From Plutella xylostella (taxonomy: Eukaryota; Arthropoda; Insecta; Lepidoptera; Plutellidae): a stretch of 64,000 nt of DNA. Positions 21,706 to 36,700 of this stretch are shown one piece after another. The translations under genes and the position numbers were made by a program. How positions within the stretch are numbered: position 1 is the stretch's first letter; every line of letters starts with the position of its first letter. A model generated the notes under the pieces. That model had not been told where the DNA came from, ran no database searches, and saw nothing but the letters and a program-made list of their open reading frames with translations. The stretch lies in assembly GCF_932276165.1 (NCBI RefSeq), contig NC_064010.1:930001-994000 (forward strand), written 5' to 3'.

Positions 21706-24700
21706 CTAGTCATAGCTTTGAACAAACCCATTTTTAGTCACCGGTGCCGGTTTGGCATCAACTTTTGCAGTTTTGCCCGTATCTTTATCTTTATGTGTAA
21801 CTTCTGCCTTTAGCGGTTTCGGCGCGCAGTTGGCTTCGAACTTACTAATCACGCTAGATCTGGACAACCTCACTATCAACCTTTTAGGCGCCAAAACTTT
21901 GGACGAAAACTCCCTTTTGCCCAACTTCGCTTCGTACTGCTTTTTCTTCTCCTCAACTACCCTCTTTTTCTCTTCCTCAATCCTTCTCGCCTCTTCCTCT
22001 TTCTTTCTTTTCTCTTCTGCCGCTACCCTCTCTTGCTCTAGCCGGATCGCCTCCTGTTCTGCCCAAATCCTCTCCTGCTCCGCCTCCTCTTCCGCCCGTA
22101 TCCTTTCCCGTTCTGCCCGTATCTTCTCTTCCTCTTCTCTCTGTTTCTTCTCCGCTATTTCCCGGCGTCGCTCGGCGTGCCACCACGGCATGAAGCGTTG
22201 GAACTTGACTCTGGCGCGGTGTTGGGGCTTCAGCACCCACGATATCGCCATGTCCACGTCAGCGATTCTGGAATAGGAATGCGTGTGTCATTAGCATTTG
22301 CGTCTGCAACAAATTTTAATCGTGACTATATTGTTTAACTCCGAGTTGCAGAAAGGGATGTACACGGTGTTAGCCGAAAGGGGATGACACAGGGAGTATG
22401 CTTTAGACGAAAAAAAAAAATTAACTTTGCAAATTTTGTCGAATATGTGACTCGCTATCTAAAATATATATTAAGAGAGTGTCAGCATGACTTATCCCGT
22501 CCGTATGATCTATCATCTGTATACAGACATTGTGAAACAGACCGTAAATCTATTGTTGTCATTTTATGACAGAAAGTGATAGCAATATGTTTAGTGCCAA
22601 CATTATTTTATAGTCTTCTGCAATGGGGCGTCTGTTACAGACGATTTATTAGTTATATGACACTTGCGTTGATGAATGTGTAGGGTTGTTCATTCTTAGA
22701 CATGTAAGTACTAAGATATCATAACTACACATTTCTTTAATCATTATTTAAAATAATAATTGTCTCTCATCTTTGATGGAGAAAATAGTTTAATAGTCAT
22801 ATTCTAGTATAATTATTGGGAAAAAAAGCATTCATAAAATATAACATCCATAAATGGTGAAAAGATCACTCGTTGACACCTTATTAAATACCTAAGCTGT
22901 TTATTTTCAACTTCGTAACACATTCAAAATAAATTAAACCAAATCAATTGGATCTAGGAAAACGAATTACCGTGGCGGTATAACAGCTAGTAAAATCACA
23001 ATAATTATTACTCAATGAAAATCAACCGTGAGGCCAGTGAAAGTTAAACTCGCTTCAAAGCTGGGAAAGTGAAAACGGCGGGATAACGTAGTTTTAAAAC
23101 GGTTATATACAACCTGCATTGTGGTATGCTATAAGAGATCTTAAAGCTTAAGATTTAAAGGATAAGACTGGATGTAAAATGCGCAATTGGGTATTCGACC
23201 GTTCCACAAAGTCAGAAGTCCTGCATTAACCCTAACTTACAAAAAAATTAGTTAAAGCGCCGCTATGCTAACCACCTTATTTCGTTGTAATAAACGTACA
23301 TGCATTCATCGCACCATCATCCCACAATCAACAATATTTAAGCAGAATTGCTATCAATGCAGATGTAAGATCTGAAATAACTTGTATGGATTTGAGGTTT
23401 ATCTGATTGAGCGATACTGCTTTAGAATTGTTGATTTCTGTCTCTCTTGCCTATACTTTACTATTCCTCTGTCACTGTTACATAAACTATACTATGTATA
23501 TCTCTCTCTCTCTCTCTCTCTCTTACCTTCTCTTGAATCTCTGCCGGCGGCGCGAGCCTACCTCGCTCTCCCTCTCTCTCTCTCTCTCTCTTACCTTCTC
23601 TTGAACCTCTCCCGGTCGACAGCGTTCTTCTCCCAGTGGCCGGCGCGCGCCTGCCTCGCGGCGTACGTGGCATAGCCTCTAGTCTACTTACTATTATGTC
23701 TCCCTCTCTCTTAGATAATACCCTACTATGTATCTCTCTCTTACCTTCTCTTGAACCTCTCCCGGTCCACAACGTACTTCTCCCATTGCCAGGCGCGCGC
23801 CCACCAAGCTGCATACGTGGCATAGCCTCTATAGTCTACCTACTATTATCTCTCTCTCTCTCTCTCTAGCTTGCCTATAGTCTACCTTCTCTCTCTCCCT
23901 CTCTTACCTTCTCTTGAACCTCTCCCGGTCCACAGCGTGCTTCTCCCAGTGCCCAGAGCGCGCCATCCGAGCCGTATAGGTGGCATAGCCTCTAGTGTAC
24001 TTACTATTATGTCTCTCTCTCTCTTAGATAATACCCTACTATGTATCTCTCACTTACCTTCTCTTAAACCTCTCCCGGTCCACCGCGTGCTTCTCCCAGT
24101 GTCCGGCGCGCGCCTACCAAGCATCATACGTGGCATAGCCTCTAGTCTACCTACTAGTATCTCTCTCTCTTACCTTCTCTTGAACCTCTCCTGGTCCACA
24201 GCATGCATGCATCATGCATCTCATACGTGACGTGGTCTCAATAGTCTAATTACTATTATGTCTCTCTCTTGCATATAGTCTACCATTATCACTCTCTCTC
24301 TTACCTTCTCTTGAACCTCTCCCGGTCCACAGCGTGCTTCTCCCAGTGCCCAGCGCGCGCTTGCCTCGCGGCGTACGCCCACACTCGCATCACACGCACC
24401 TTGGGCGGGTCGGAGGAGAACGTCACCTGCGGGTAAAGGGGTAAGGGTTAGAAAAGGTTGGAGAGAAAAGGGTGCAGGTTAGAATCACTTGGAAAGAAGT
24501 ATTCCCAAATTCGTAGCACGAATCGGGGTTGGAATTGCTTCTTAGCGTGACGGTTACATACACGAGAGCTAGCATAGTCCGTCGCTGAATGGCCAGGGTA
24601 TTTTGGGATAAGGTACAACGTCATTAACCAAAATTGCTTGATATGAATTAAAAGTGTAACCTTGCTTCTAAAGTTTAGAGTCAATCGAGACTATTTTCAT

Positions 24701-27700
24701 AATAGTTGGCTCGAACCATGTACCTAAGTATAGTGTTATCGTAAAACCACAACGTACTTAGGTATAGTATGAAGTTGGCTATTTTATCTACATGTGAAAT
24801 AATGTACCTTTGTATTGTTCAAATAAGGATACAACCATAGTGCTTAAACAAAGCCCTTTGTAAATGACATCATGTCAAATCATGTGGGTGTCTTTGTTTT
24901 TCAGATAGGAGTATAATATTTTACTTATATATCTTTATATGGAATTTATTAATACCTAAATCTGGAACAAAAACGCCATTCATGCCAATATTGCCAATAC
25001 CTGCATAAATTAATAAAATTATGAGTTTACCTACCAAAGTACCTACTGTACCAACATACGAGCACCTACTGTGTATTTAATCGTACATCTTAAACATCTC
25101 AAATGATCTCAGGTATTTCACAAACTAAACATCATCATCGCCCGGTAAACACTGCGTCATAATCTAATGTTATCGTGACGTAGGCCTTGGTCTCCTATTT
25201 ACGCCGTAGTTCGCGTCCAGCGTCACGCCGTAGGTCGCGTCACAATGCTCATTATAGAAATGTACTGATGCGGTCTCCCTCACACGCCGACGTTGGCGCG
25301 TAGATGTAGTGTACATCGTGACGCGGCCTACGGCGGTGACACTTGACGCGACCTACGGAGTAAATAGGAGACCCGGGCCGTAATGGTGGCGACGCGATGA
25401 CGTACCGTCGCGAGAACTGTGACTCACTCATTCAAAGAGTTATTTGTATCGTTTATTTCGGAGGTTTCGCGTTTTTATACGGATTCCAGTATTTCCAGTG
25501 ATGAGTTTCATTAAGGTCATAGCTTAGGCGGTAGTGAAGCTACTTCCGAAGCTTAGGGCCGCGGGTTCGAATCCCGCCCAGGGCAAACATTCGCGTGATG
25601 AGCACTTGTGTTTGCCTTGCACTTGTGGTTGTCGTTTATCTATTTAATATGTGTCTATCTATGTATCTGTGTAGATATATATCAGCTGTCCGCCACCCAT
25701 AACACAGGTTCTGCCTAGCTTGGGGTCGGATGGCCGTGTGTGAGATGTCCCCACATATTTATTTATTTTATATTTATTCCAGTGATGAGTCTCGTTAAGG
25801 TCAAAGATCCCATCATCGTATCGTCCGATGCCAAATGAGACCTTAACCAAACTGCTGCCGTGCCACCAAAGACGCATTTACCAATTAACCATCCATAATA
25901 ATTTATGTATAAACCTTAACCTTTTTTTATGAAATAAACAGTAAATATTTTTTTAAGCAGCGTCGCTCGCCCGTCAAACATCTGTCAGATACATACAAGT
26001 TATGTCAGATTAGGCAGGCGAGCGACGCTGCTTATGGATTTTTAAGCTCGTATTCACTAGGCGACAAATTGTCGCAGAACCTGTCTAGGCACATGTCGTC
26101 TACGTGTCGCCGCGACGTCGCGCTCTGTTCTGCGACGTCGCACGCGACTATACAGCGACATCTACGTGTCGCAGAACAGGTTCCGTGTTTTGGCTCGCGA
26201 GACAGAACTTCCTGCGACATCAGTCTAGCGCATAGAGTATATTTTTTTTAATAGGTCTAGCGACCGCTGTTGCAGAGTGTGGACGCGTGCGCGACTTCTG
26301 TATCACGACATGTTACCAAAATGTTCTGAGAACACGCACCGTAGATGTTCTGTAACAGTCTCAGAACTTGTGCCCTAGTGAATTCGAGGCTTTAATTGCT
26401 AATGTGTCGATGGTGGTACGGTAGCAGATCACTAGTATTTTACTGAAGGTAGATTTTTTTTTATTTATCAGAGAATTTGAAGAATCGGTATATGGATAAG
26501 ATATTAAAAAAACGAGGTTCGACAAGACCAATACGGCTGTCACAGGCGTTGAGAATCGCGGACAATTTAGTTCCAAATGTAGAAGCACGGTGGCGCTGTC
26601 TTTTTTCATACATTTTATACCGAATCGAGTATTGAACCGAATGTGTCGCGTTTCTACGTTATCGATGTACTGAAGGGTTACTCTATTTTTATTTATTTTT
26701 TGGTAAAGGAATACAAACAGTACACAATACAAATCATTCTTAAACTATAGTTACATAGGTCTTATTCTAGTACTTGTACCAGTTACATATATATGTATTC
26801 ACAACATTTGCCAAAACTTTATATATCTAAGAATAAAGTTTTAAGTTAGGTGTGTTGTTAATTTTACTGATATTATGTAAACTTCTATATAAATCTCTAT
26901 CGAGTCTATACTGACGACAAAACGAACGAACGAGAGTTGTAGTGCAATCGTCGCGTTTAATACAACGAGATAGATAGATACGTGACTCGCGCGACTTTTT
27001 CGCCTTAGAGACCCGCTGTACCTATACGATTTAAAAAAAACTGTAGTGCCCGTAGTAAGAATACAAAACACATTGTGCTATTTTGAACAGATAGCACATC
27101 AGCTGTCGGTAATTCAACGTTTAACAAAATGGCAGTTAAAATAAATATGTATATTATTGGCAATATTCCAAAATTTCGCGAGGCCGATCAACATAACACG
27201 GCGCCGGCGTCATATCCGCACAGATATAATTTTATTGTATTTGAATGTTCATGAATGAAATGTTTAGTCTAAAATAAATGCTATTCTGTTACTTCAGTGG
27301 CTACGTAAAGGTAGAACTATAGGTATCAAAATATAAAAATTATCATCGTAGTGAAACCTTTCCAACTGTGTCATTAGTCATTGTGCATGGAAATGTATTT
27401 AAGAAATATTTTAAAACAATGTAGCATAAGTGTGTTGTACCCTCAGTATTAAATATACAAAAAGAAAAAATTACCAGGGCTTTTATGAAAAAGTAGTATT
27501 AAAAGTAATATTTCCTACAGTAAAGCGTACTATGGTATAAACGATTGCATGAATGAAAAAAAAACAAGTTGAATAAAACTACGAATATTGAGGAACATGA
27601 TTCATTAATCACATAATAGACCTGTCGTCGTTACCTAAATTACATTTTAATTTAAATCCATTATTTATCTGAAGTCTTTAACTAATATTCTTCAAACTTT

Positions 27701-30700
27701 TCCACGTCGTTTTTTTTTATGAGGATTATCGCAATTTATTTCACAACTCGAAACAAAACTACCTCAAAATAGCTGAAAAAAAACGGCCTCTAATCGTATT
27801 GTATTTCATACTCAAGTTCGGCGTAACTTGGTATTCTCTGGTATGAAAGTCACAGTGAGATCAGACCCACTAGTACGGGTTTTGATATTTATGAAAACGA
27901 AAAAAGTTTACGTTTTCTCCTGTCATCTGCATAGATTATCTGTCAAAAGTTTCATGATAGTTTCCATTAGAGGCGCCACTTAGTATGTGAGAAGACGTAA
28001 ACTTTTATAGTTTTCGACAAACTATCAAACCTGTACTAAACCCGCAGTCTGACCTCAAGTGACATGTCCAAATGGTCAACCAATGAGGATAAACTAAGCC
28101 TACTGATAAACTGCAGTATGATGAAATATAACATGCTATGTCGTACCCACTATGAATAGATAATTAACTTATTAATTTACTTGGACAAGGTTGTATTGTT
28201 ACACAAAATGTTTGTTTGTTGGAACCCTGACTTTGGTAGCGCTAAACCAGGGCTCTACTCTACTAGGTTTCTATTACTAGAAAATACAAAGTATTTTTTC
28301 CTGCCTTTTGTGATTTGCTTAGGATTCGTTTTTAAATACTTAGTAAAAAGTCCATTCATTAAAGAAGCTAGTTGCAAAATATACCACATTAAATAAAAAT
28401 TCATATCAGTATTTTTTAAGCAGCAATAAATGAATAAATTATTAAAAAAAAAAAAAAAACACGCACTCACGCCTTGTACTAATGTACTCCCTTGCGGGGT
28501 AGGCAGAGGTGCATTGCTGCACCCACTTTTCGCCAGAGTGTTATGTTAGTCCCAATGTAATAGGGGGCGGGCCTATTGCCATTTTACGGGCACATCCAAG
28601 ACCCGAGAACAATATCTGTGTTTAAACAAATATCTGCCCCAGCCGGGAATCGAACCCGGGACCATCGGCTCAGTAGTCAGGGTCACTAACCACTACGCCA
28701 TTCGGTCGTCTAATAATAAATTATTAATTGTTTCACAAATCCTTGCTTCCACATTGCAAGTTGCAAGTCATTGCTGTAACTTGTGGCAGTAACAAAAGGG
28801 CTGGCATAGGCCTTATATATAGGTACTTACATAGGTACATAATATTGTACATTGATGAAATACATAGATAGGTGACGCCACACTGTCATAATAATTATGT
28901 TAACTAACGAAGTTATGTAAAAGTGTTATGCGATATATAATGTTTCTCCATAATTGGTAGATTAGCTATTTCTGGTTTAGTAGAGATTGAATCATGAAGG
29001 AAGAACTAAATGCACCTCCAATAGGATCTAGAACTACATAATATAGTTAATCATTAAATTTTGCAAACCCATTTCATTATTTAGTATGTGTATAGTGTAG
29101 ATAGTAAAAAATACCGTAGATCTATGCATTTTGAAATAACCGTACTGTTTCCTAATTCAACACGTGACATTGGCAGAATTTACTGTGACAGTCATACAAA
29201 ACTTACAAGTGTCATATATATTTTTTAATATCTTCTGCGCATTGGTCAAGTTAGGTTCTGTAATTTAAGAACCTTAAAGTTAAGAACCAACAATATAGTA
29301 AGTGGGACTCCCCCGCCTCTGTAGAATGATCATCGAACTTCCCAGAAAACCCCGACCTACAAAAACATCAATTCTGATGACTAACCGTTTCATTTCCACA
29401 GTTAACAATACGATTGCAACTTGTAAACAAACCACTAACGCCACGTCAGTACGGGGACCTTATTGCGTTAGTCACAAAGTCTATTTCCGTTGCACAAAGC
29501 TTTTATTTGGGTTGAGGTTAAAAGTCTTGTTGATACAAGACACGGCAATGATAGCTTTGCGTGGTGCAATGTGGTGTGAATCAGGAGTCTTTGGACTCAG
29601 ATTGGCTACCTATTAGTCTCTTGTCTGGGGGCATTGACCTAAGATGAGATATCTTTAAATCATCCGTCAAACTGGTATAGATAGGCGCTTCCGATACAGA
29701 CAATCTTTATACATATGGCGGAGATATATATAGAGGAAAACAATAAGTGGGAAGCCACAAACCCGCAGTGGACCAGCTTGGTGGGGAAATGTTCCAAGCT
29801 GCATGTTAAAAATAAAAAGATTCCATTTGGGAGACACAGGTTCAGTTACGTACATACACCCCACAGAGGTAGAATAGAAGGGGGACGGAAATATACCGGC
29901 ATTTGACCCTATCTTTTATGGGTTGATATGAGTATCTCGTTCTTGATTGGTCGAAGCGTTTTGTTTACCACAAATGTGGGACATTTATTTATAAACACGT
30001 GACTAAGCATGATATCATCATTGGCCACAGCATCTGTTGTAGATGGTAGTTGCAGCACTCGTAGGTTTATGGGTTGCCGCATCGCCGTTGATGGCTGTAC
30101 AAGCCTATAGCGGCACGGCATTTCTTTCCGCATCGATCGCAAACAAAACATGAATGTATGGGAGGTGGTAGATCACGACGAAGTTTTTTCTGCTTAAGAT
30201 TATCTAGCCAGTCTTCGTCGTGTTTTGACATTCCAACTTTAACGTCATGGCGCCACTCAGGTCTCATGTCAGCGCGTTCTTCCCAACCGTCTATCTGAAT
30301 ACCGAAGCTGTTCATGTCCCGCTTGCAAGCATCCTTAAATCTGAGAATTGGGCGCCCAACAGGTCTCTTTACATCAGCTATTTCACTCAACATGACTTGG
30401 CGTGGCAGTCTCTCAGGGGCCATCCGATGAACGTGACCAAGCCAACGAAGCCTTCTCTGCTTTAGCATGGCAGTTATGCTGCAGCAATGTGTCATTGTGA
30501 GAACTGCCTCGTTGCTCATTTTGTCCTTCCATGTGACTCCAAGAATAGTCCTCAGGCATCGCATATGAAAGGCGTTAAGTTTGCGTTCTTGTTTCGCATA
30601 TGAAGTCCACGTTTCCGAAGCGTACAACAATATACTCAGGACGCAGGTCTGGTATACGAGGACTTTGGTGTTCGTAGTTAGCTTTCGGTTTCTCCAAACG

Positions 30701-33700
30701 CGTGCAAAGAGCCTTCCAAAAGTAGTTGACGCTTTGCCAATCCGAGTATCTATTTCTCTGTCGTTTGATAGCGAGGACGTGGTGGTTGAGCCAAGGCAGC
30801 AAAAATGATCCACAACTTCTAGGACAGCACCGTCGAGTGAAATTTTTGGAGGCTGGTCAACGCCCTGCACCATGATTACAGTCTTCTTGGTGTTGACACT
30901 CATAGAGAACATATGACATGCATTGCCGAATCTCGTCACTAATTCCTGGAGTTCGCTTTCCGAGTTAGCAACTAGTGCAGCATCATCTGCATAAAGGAGT
31001 TCTCTAGCAATCAAATCTTGACGCTTTCGTTTTGACTTTAGGAGACTGATGTTGAATAGCCTTCCGTCCTTTCTTGTATGCAGATGTACTCCGACGTCGC
31101 AGTTTTCAAAAGCAGTCAGAAGCAGTGCAGAGAAGAAGATCCCGAAGAGGGTAGGTGCTAGCACGCAGCCTTGTCTGACTCCACGGTTAACGGCGAAAGG
31201 TTCAGATTTTTCACCATCAAATATTACTGACCCATTCATGGTATCGTGGAAGGACCTGATGATGGATAGAAGTTTTGGAGGGCATCCAATCTTACTCAGC
31301 ACTTCGTACAGCCCCTCTCTACTCACAGTGTCAAATGCCTTGTTGAGGTCGACAAAGGCCATGTAAAGAGGGAGACAATGTTCGCGACTCTTTTCTTGAA
31401 GTTGCCGAAGGGTAAATATCATGTCATTGGTCGAACGGCCTGCCCTAAACCCACATTGTGATTCCGGGTATATCTGGGAGGCCAAAGTTTCCAGCCTTCG
31501 TAAAACAACTTTCGCAAATGCCTTTCCTACAATACTTAACAGGGATATTCCTCTGTAGCTGTTACAATCGCCTCTATCTCCTTTACCTTTATACAAGGTG
31601 ACTATGTCAGCGTCTCTCATTTCTTGAGGCACAGTTCCTTCATCCCAACAACGCAGTAAGAGTGCATACAGGGGCGAAGAAACACAGCCGAGCCTTATCA
31701 GTTCAGCGGGCAAATTGTCAGAACCCGTGCTTTTACCTAGTTTTAGGCTTTGGAGCGCTTTAATGAATTCATCACCTTTAGGGGGGACGTCAAGTTCCGT
31801 CGCCACGGTTCGAGGAGTTAGATTAGCTAGTGCATCGGGGCGTATAGCAACTTCTTGAGAGTACAGGTTCGTGTAGTGCTGTGCCCATCTTGAAAGCTCT
31901 TCTCTTTTGTCGGCAATCGGATTTCCATCAAGATCTTTGATTGCGGCACGTTTTCTTTTAGTCGGGCCGATTGCAGACTTTATTCCCTGGTACATACCCC
32001 TGAAGTCACCTACATCCTTACACTGTTGTATTGACTGGCACAGCTTTACCCAATATTCATTAGCGCAACTGCGACTGACGCGTTGTACTTCTGCTTTGGC
32101 TGCCTTGTATGCATGTGTCTTGGCAGGATCCCTGTGGTTGTTAAGGAGATTAGTGTGAGCTATTCGTTTTTTCTCAATAACAGGAAGCAGAATGTGTTCG
32201 TAGTCAGCGAACCAGTCACGAACAGTCCTTTCTTTTTTGCCGAATACCTTTTCAGCTGTTTGTGTTATTTCCTTCTTCACTAGCTGCCACATATCTTCGG
32301 CACTAGTGGTTTGTTCCAAAGATTCCTTGCTAAGTTTTTCCTCAATCAGCTTTTCCAGATCTTTATATAGAGCCTTATCCTGCATAGCTGCGGTGTTCAG
32401 TGCAACTTCTCGAGGAGCTTTTCTAGCAGAATGAATTTTCTTTGGTGTAAGGCGGGTTTTGGCCATGATTAAGGAATGGTCTGTGTTGCAGTCTGCGCTG
32501 TGATAGGTACGGGAATTTAGGATATCGCGTAGGTCAGTCCTCTTAGTTATAATAAAATCGATCTGGTGCCAATGACCTGAGCGTGGGTGTTTCCATGACA
32601 CTTTGTGAATACTTTTGTTCTGAAAGTAGGTGTTCGTTATGCAAAGAGAGAGAGATGCACAAAGCTCCAGAAGGCGTTGACCGTTATCGTTAATGTTGCC
32701 AATTCCATGATGTCCTATGCATTCTGGCCAGTTGTCAGATTTGTTTCCCACCCTTGCATTAAAGTCGCCGAGTAGCAAAAGTTTATCAGATGCACGAACT
32801 TTTTCCAGACATTCCCGTAGATCTTCATAGAATTTGTCTTTTACGTCATCAGAAGCTTTTAGAGTTGGAGCATAAGCTGACACAAGAGAGATAGGGCCTG
32901 ACTCTGACATTAATCTTAGAACCATTATACGTTCAGACACACATATAGGTGTTTCTGTGCAACGAAGTAAGGAGTTGTGAACAGCAAACCCAACACCATG
33001 TTCTCGTCTTTCACCGTCATCCTTCCCTTTCCAGAAGAAGGTGTAATTGTCTTCACGAAGACTGCCTTCGTCCAAGAGACGAGTTTCCTGCAGTGCGGCT
33101 ACATCGACACGGAGGCGGAGAAGTTCTCTGTCTATGATGGTGGTTTTCCTGAGCTCGGGTATATCGTCGGTGCTTGAGGGCGTCGAATTAGAAATTCCAA
33201 GTAGCATGGTTCTCACGTTCCATGATGCAAATCTGGTGACTTTTGATGTTTTATAATTGTTTTTATTCAATGTTTTGCTATGTGCATCAAAATCCCATCC
33301 TGTTTCAGACATTGTGACATGCCTGCTGCTCCACACACCTATAGAAGCGCAGGATGAGAGGCGGACCAGTACCTTATTGGCCGGGGGCTGCCCAGCTTCG
33401 GCAGGCGGTAACTGGTCAGTTAGCCACGATGGACTATCCTACCGTCGGGAGTCACCCCTGGCGCCCGCGCGTACGCCTATTAGCGCGAAGCTTATAACCG
33501 GTGACTGCGACTCCCCGTGTTGTTATCCGCACCTTTCCAGGCACGGGTGAAGTGTCCTCTCCACAGGCGCTGCATGCCTGGGACGCATTATTAAGGAACA
33601 CAGACTTGCCCAGCATCCATGATCCTCTCTCGACCTCCTTGGCTGTATCCCCAGGAATGACAAGTCACTACGTGTGGAGCCAATTTGGTTGCAGGAGCTG

Positions 33701-36700
33701 CCGACTTGTTCAGGTTGGACCTTACTGTCGCCTACGGTACCCCAGATCCGTTGCCTCATCCGCCGACCTACACCGTACCGAATCCTATCTTCTCCGCTGC
33801 TGTCGCCGTTAAGGTCTTCACCCGTGACCCTGGGCAAGGGGTCCATGTTATACCCCATGGAACTGGGTCCCTGCCGAACTTAGCCACTCACTCACCCCGG
33901 CCTACTGGGGAGAGGAGTGCCCACCCCCGCGACGAGGACGCGCCGGACTGGAATTACCCCGATGATAGACAGAGAAGGTAGCTCTGTATACCTCGGGGCC
34001 GGGTTAATGCCCTTGTGTGGTTCCAAGAGCAAAGGCACGTGACTAAGAGCATTTAGGTAAATAAGTGAGTAAATGAGGAATAAATGTGTACTAGTCAACG
34101 ATATTGAGACTACGCATTTTAGGCCAACGCTGAGTTGCAGAAAGGAAGTTAAGGCTGTCACTAAAGCTGGAAGAAAATCAGAATCTGTCAAATCTAGTGA
34201 GGGGGGGTTGAGGTATGCGGGGCGTTCTACGGACAATGACATGAAATTTTAACATAGTACTCGAAAACATAAAAGTGAAGACATGCCACTTTGTTAAAAA
34301 TATACTAAGTAAGTAATATTGTTTTGTGATACGAAAATATTTATTTTTATTTGAAAGTATTTTTAATATTTAATAATTAATTATATATAAAGTCGTACCC
34401 GTGCCGATATTTATACAGGTTGTTGCAAAAAGGGTTTAATACTATGCCGAAACCTACGTGTGCAGCATGTTATTGATGTTATTTCTAAGCCAGGAAATGA
34501 AATCAGAATGTAAAAAAATCGCGAAAATATTATCAGAGTTTAATAGTTCAGGGTGTTGTATTAAACTCTGCCCCCGTGTAATAAAAAAAGTATAGTTAGC
34601 CGAAAGGGCGTTACTCAGGCGTCACTCTGAAAAACTTTTATCCTACGTAATTTTTTATATTCATGAAAAAAACGCTTCTTCATATAATTTTTTTTTGGTC
34701 ACGTGACCTTTTAGTTAGACGACCTGTTTTTTTTTTGGTGTTTCAAAAGCAGAACAGTAGTTTGCAGAACTCTGCATATACAGGGTGTCACAAAAGGTTA
34801 CGTAGCTGGCAAAGGGATATGGGGAGGTCACCAGAAAAATAATAACATGTAAGTACCCCCGCAAGGGTACATTAGTACAAGGCGAGAGTGTGTATTTTTT
34901 TTTTAAGTACTTATGTGTATTTGGGATATGATAGAAATAATATTTTTGTTTCTTAAAAACCAAAAAATTTACACCTTGCTGCGCTCTTTTGCTCACTGTA
35001 AGTACACCTACAAATATTGCTGTATTAAAAAAAACGGTTTTGTTATAACGATTATAAAAAAAAAGTTATTTTCATGTCAAGGAGTCATTTACCTAATTAC
35101 GATTTCACTCAACAGCAGGTGAACTGAAAAAATAAGTTCTAGTTCTATCATCACTTTAGATCGCAAACATTGTAAATCCACTTTTCTCGGCGAAAAGTAC
35201 TCTTTGGTGTCAATAGAAACGTTTTTTGAATTCACATGTTTTCCTCTTTATTCGAAAAAAAAAAACTGTATTCCGCATTTTACCATTTGTTTTCCTCTAA
35301 ACCCCAAACCGTGATTTTTAAACAAGAAAACTTAGTAATTATACCCTTTATTCTCATATACAACGTGCGATGTAGGCGAACGTGAACGAAAACTATGCAA
35401 TAAGCCTTTGTTTTTATTACTACTTTAGTAAATTACAATAACATACTCAACAATGTTAATTTTTTTTTGCAATGTTATGTTGTTAAATTAAGATCTAATA
35501 TTTTATTAACATGAAGTTACTTTCAAGTTTTTTTTGCATCTATGCGTCGAATCACAGCATGACGGCTGCTGCAGCTTCCTGCTGTCCTGTCCTCCAACCA
35601 ATCCCACCAGTACTGCAGGTTGCGTCGAATACGAGCCATTCTCTTCGACTTGACAAGACAGGTGCTCCCGGAAGGATCATAGATCGCACGGAACCCGTAC
35701 CGTATAGAGGCAACGGACTCCTTTGCAACAGCCCCCCAGATTCGGAAGTAGCCCATGCACTGCATGGCGAGCACAGCTGCAGCAATTTTTTCGTAATGAA
35801 TCATTGGGATGTCATCCCCGAAGGAGGCTCTCAGCCTACCTCACGACCTGTGTGACATTAGAAAAATGCACTGTGCTAACGCCGTTTGCGAGCTTGATTT
35901 GCAGGACCGCGTTGTATGCCAAGTTCCACAGCAGAGGGGTCCAAGACCTACCGCTGTGGAACTCCGCAACTGAACTTCTTCAGTGAAAACAAACCCTCTC
36001 TTTTCGCATCCTTAATGTACTTGTTAGACACGTATGACCTCTGTCAATTTTCTGCAGATAAGAAGACAAGTGATGGTATACAAGAGCCGCCCTAAAGGTT
36101 CGCCCTCTAGGGGATAGAGTTGAACGCGGTTACTATTTTTAAGCAAACAGCCAGCGCAACAACTCGCCCGTGGTTCTTATCCTGCTCCGACAGTGAACGA
36201 ACGCAAAGTATTGTACCCACTATTCGAATCCGCATTTCGGATGCCAAACTGACTGTCCGAAAGGTCGAAACCGTACCACCACAGAGGTATGACTCGTTCG
36301 AAGAGCTTATCAGGCTCTTACAGCAATCAGATGTGTCGGTACACTGAAAGATAATCTACAGGCCTGCTTTATTTATTTAGGAGCACTAATGGCCTCCTTT
36401 CAGTCATTGAGTCACTGGCACTCAGGCTGCGGTTGAACAGGAAGATAGACTGTCTAAACAAATCATTTTTAGGCTAGTTAAAAAAAACTTTAGGTGGGTA
36501 GTATGCCAACTAGAACTACAAATAAAACAGTATTTTTGTCTCCTCTAAAATTTGGTCACGAGGAGTTACGATGATTACGATCTAAGGTGACGCTGACGAT
36601 ATTTTATACAAGGTATTGAAAAAAGGGTATAAAGCTTAGCCAAAAGTGGATTTAGGTGCCATTCTGATCCACTTTTCTTCTACAATTTTGAAAATTCACG

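Noticed and set aside
21752..22276. Plus-strand 174-aa open frame opposite the last PPP1R15 exon
   Set aside because: It is the antisense of a Glu/Lys/Arg-rich coiled coil, which gives Ser/Leu/Phe-rich frames without stops.
23382..24230. Several leucine/serine-rich open frames over the CT-rich array
   Set aside because: They are translations of (CT)n and of antisense exon fragments; the coding sense is the minus-strand exon.
25540..25590. Possible tRNA genes at SINE heads (also 2893, 4305, 12720, 16121, 17579, 28650)
   Set aside because: A and B boxes are present but no full cloverleaf is evident, and each is followed by a repeat body, so they are tRNA-derived SINE heads rather than functional tRNA genes.
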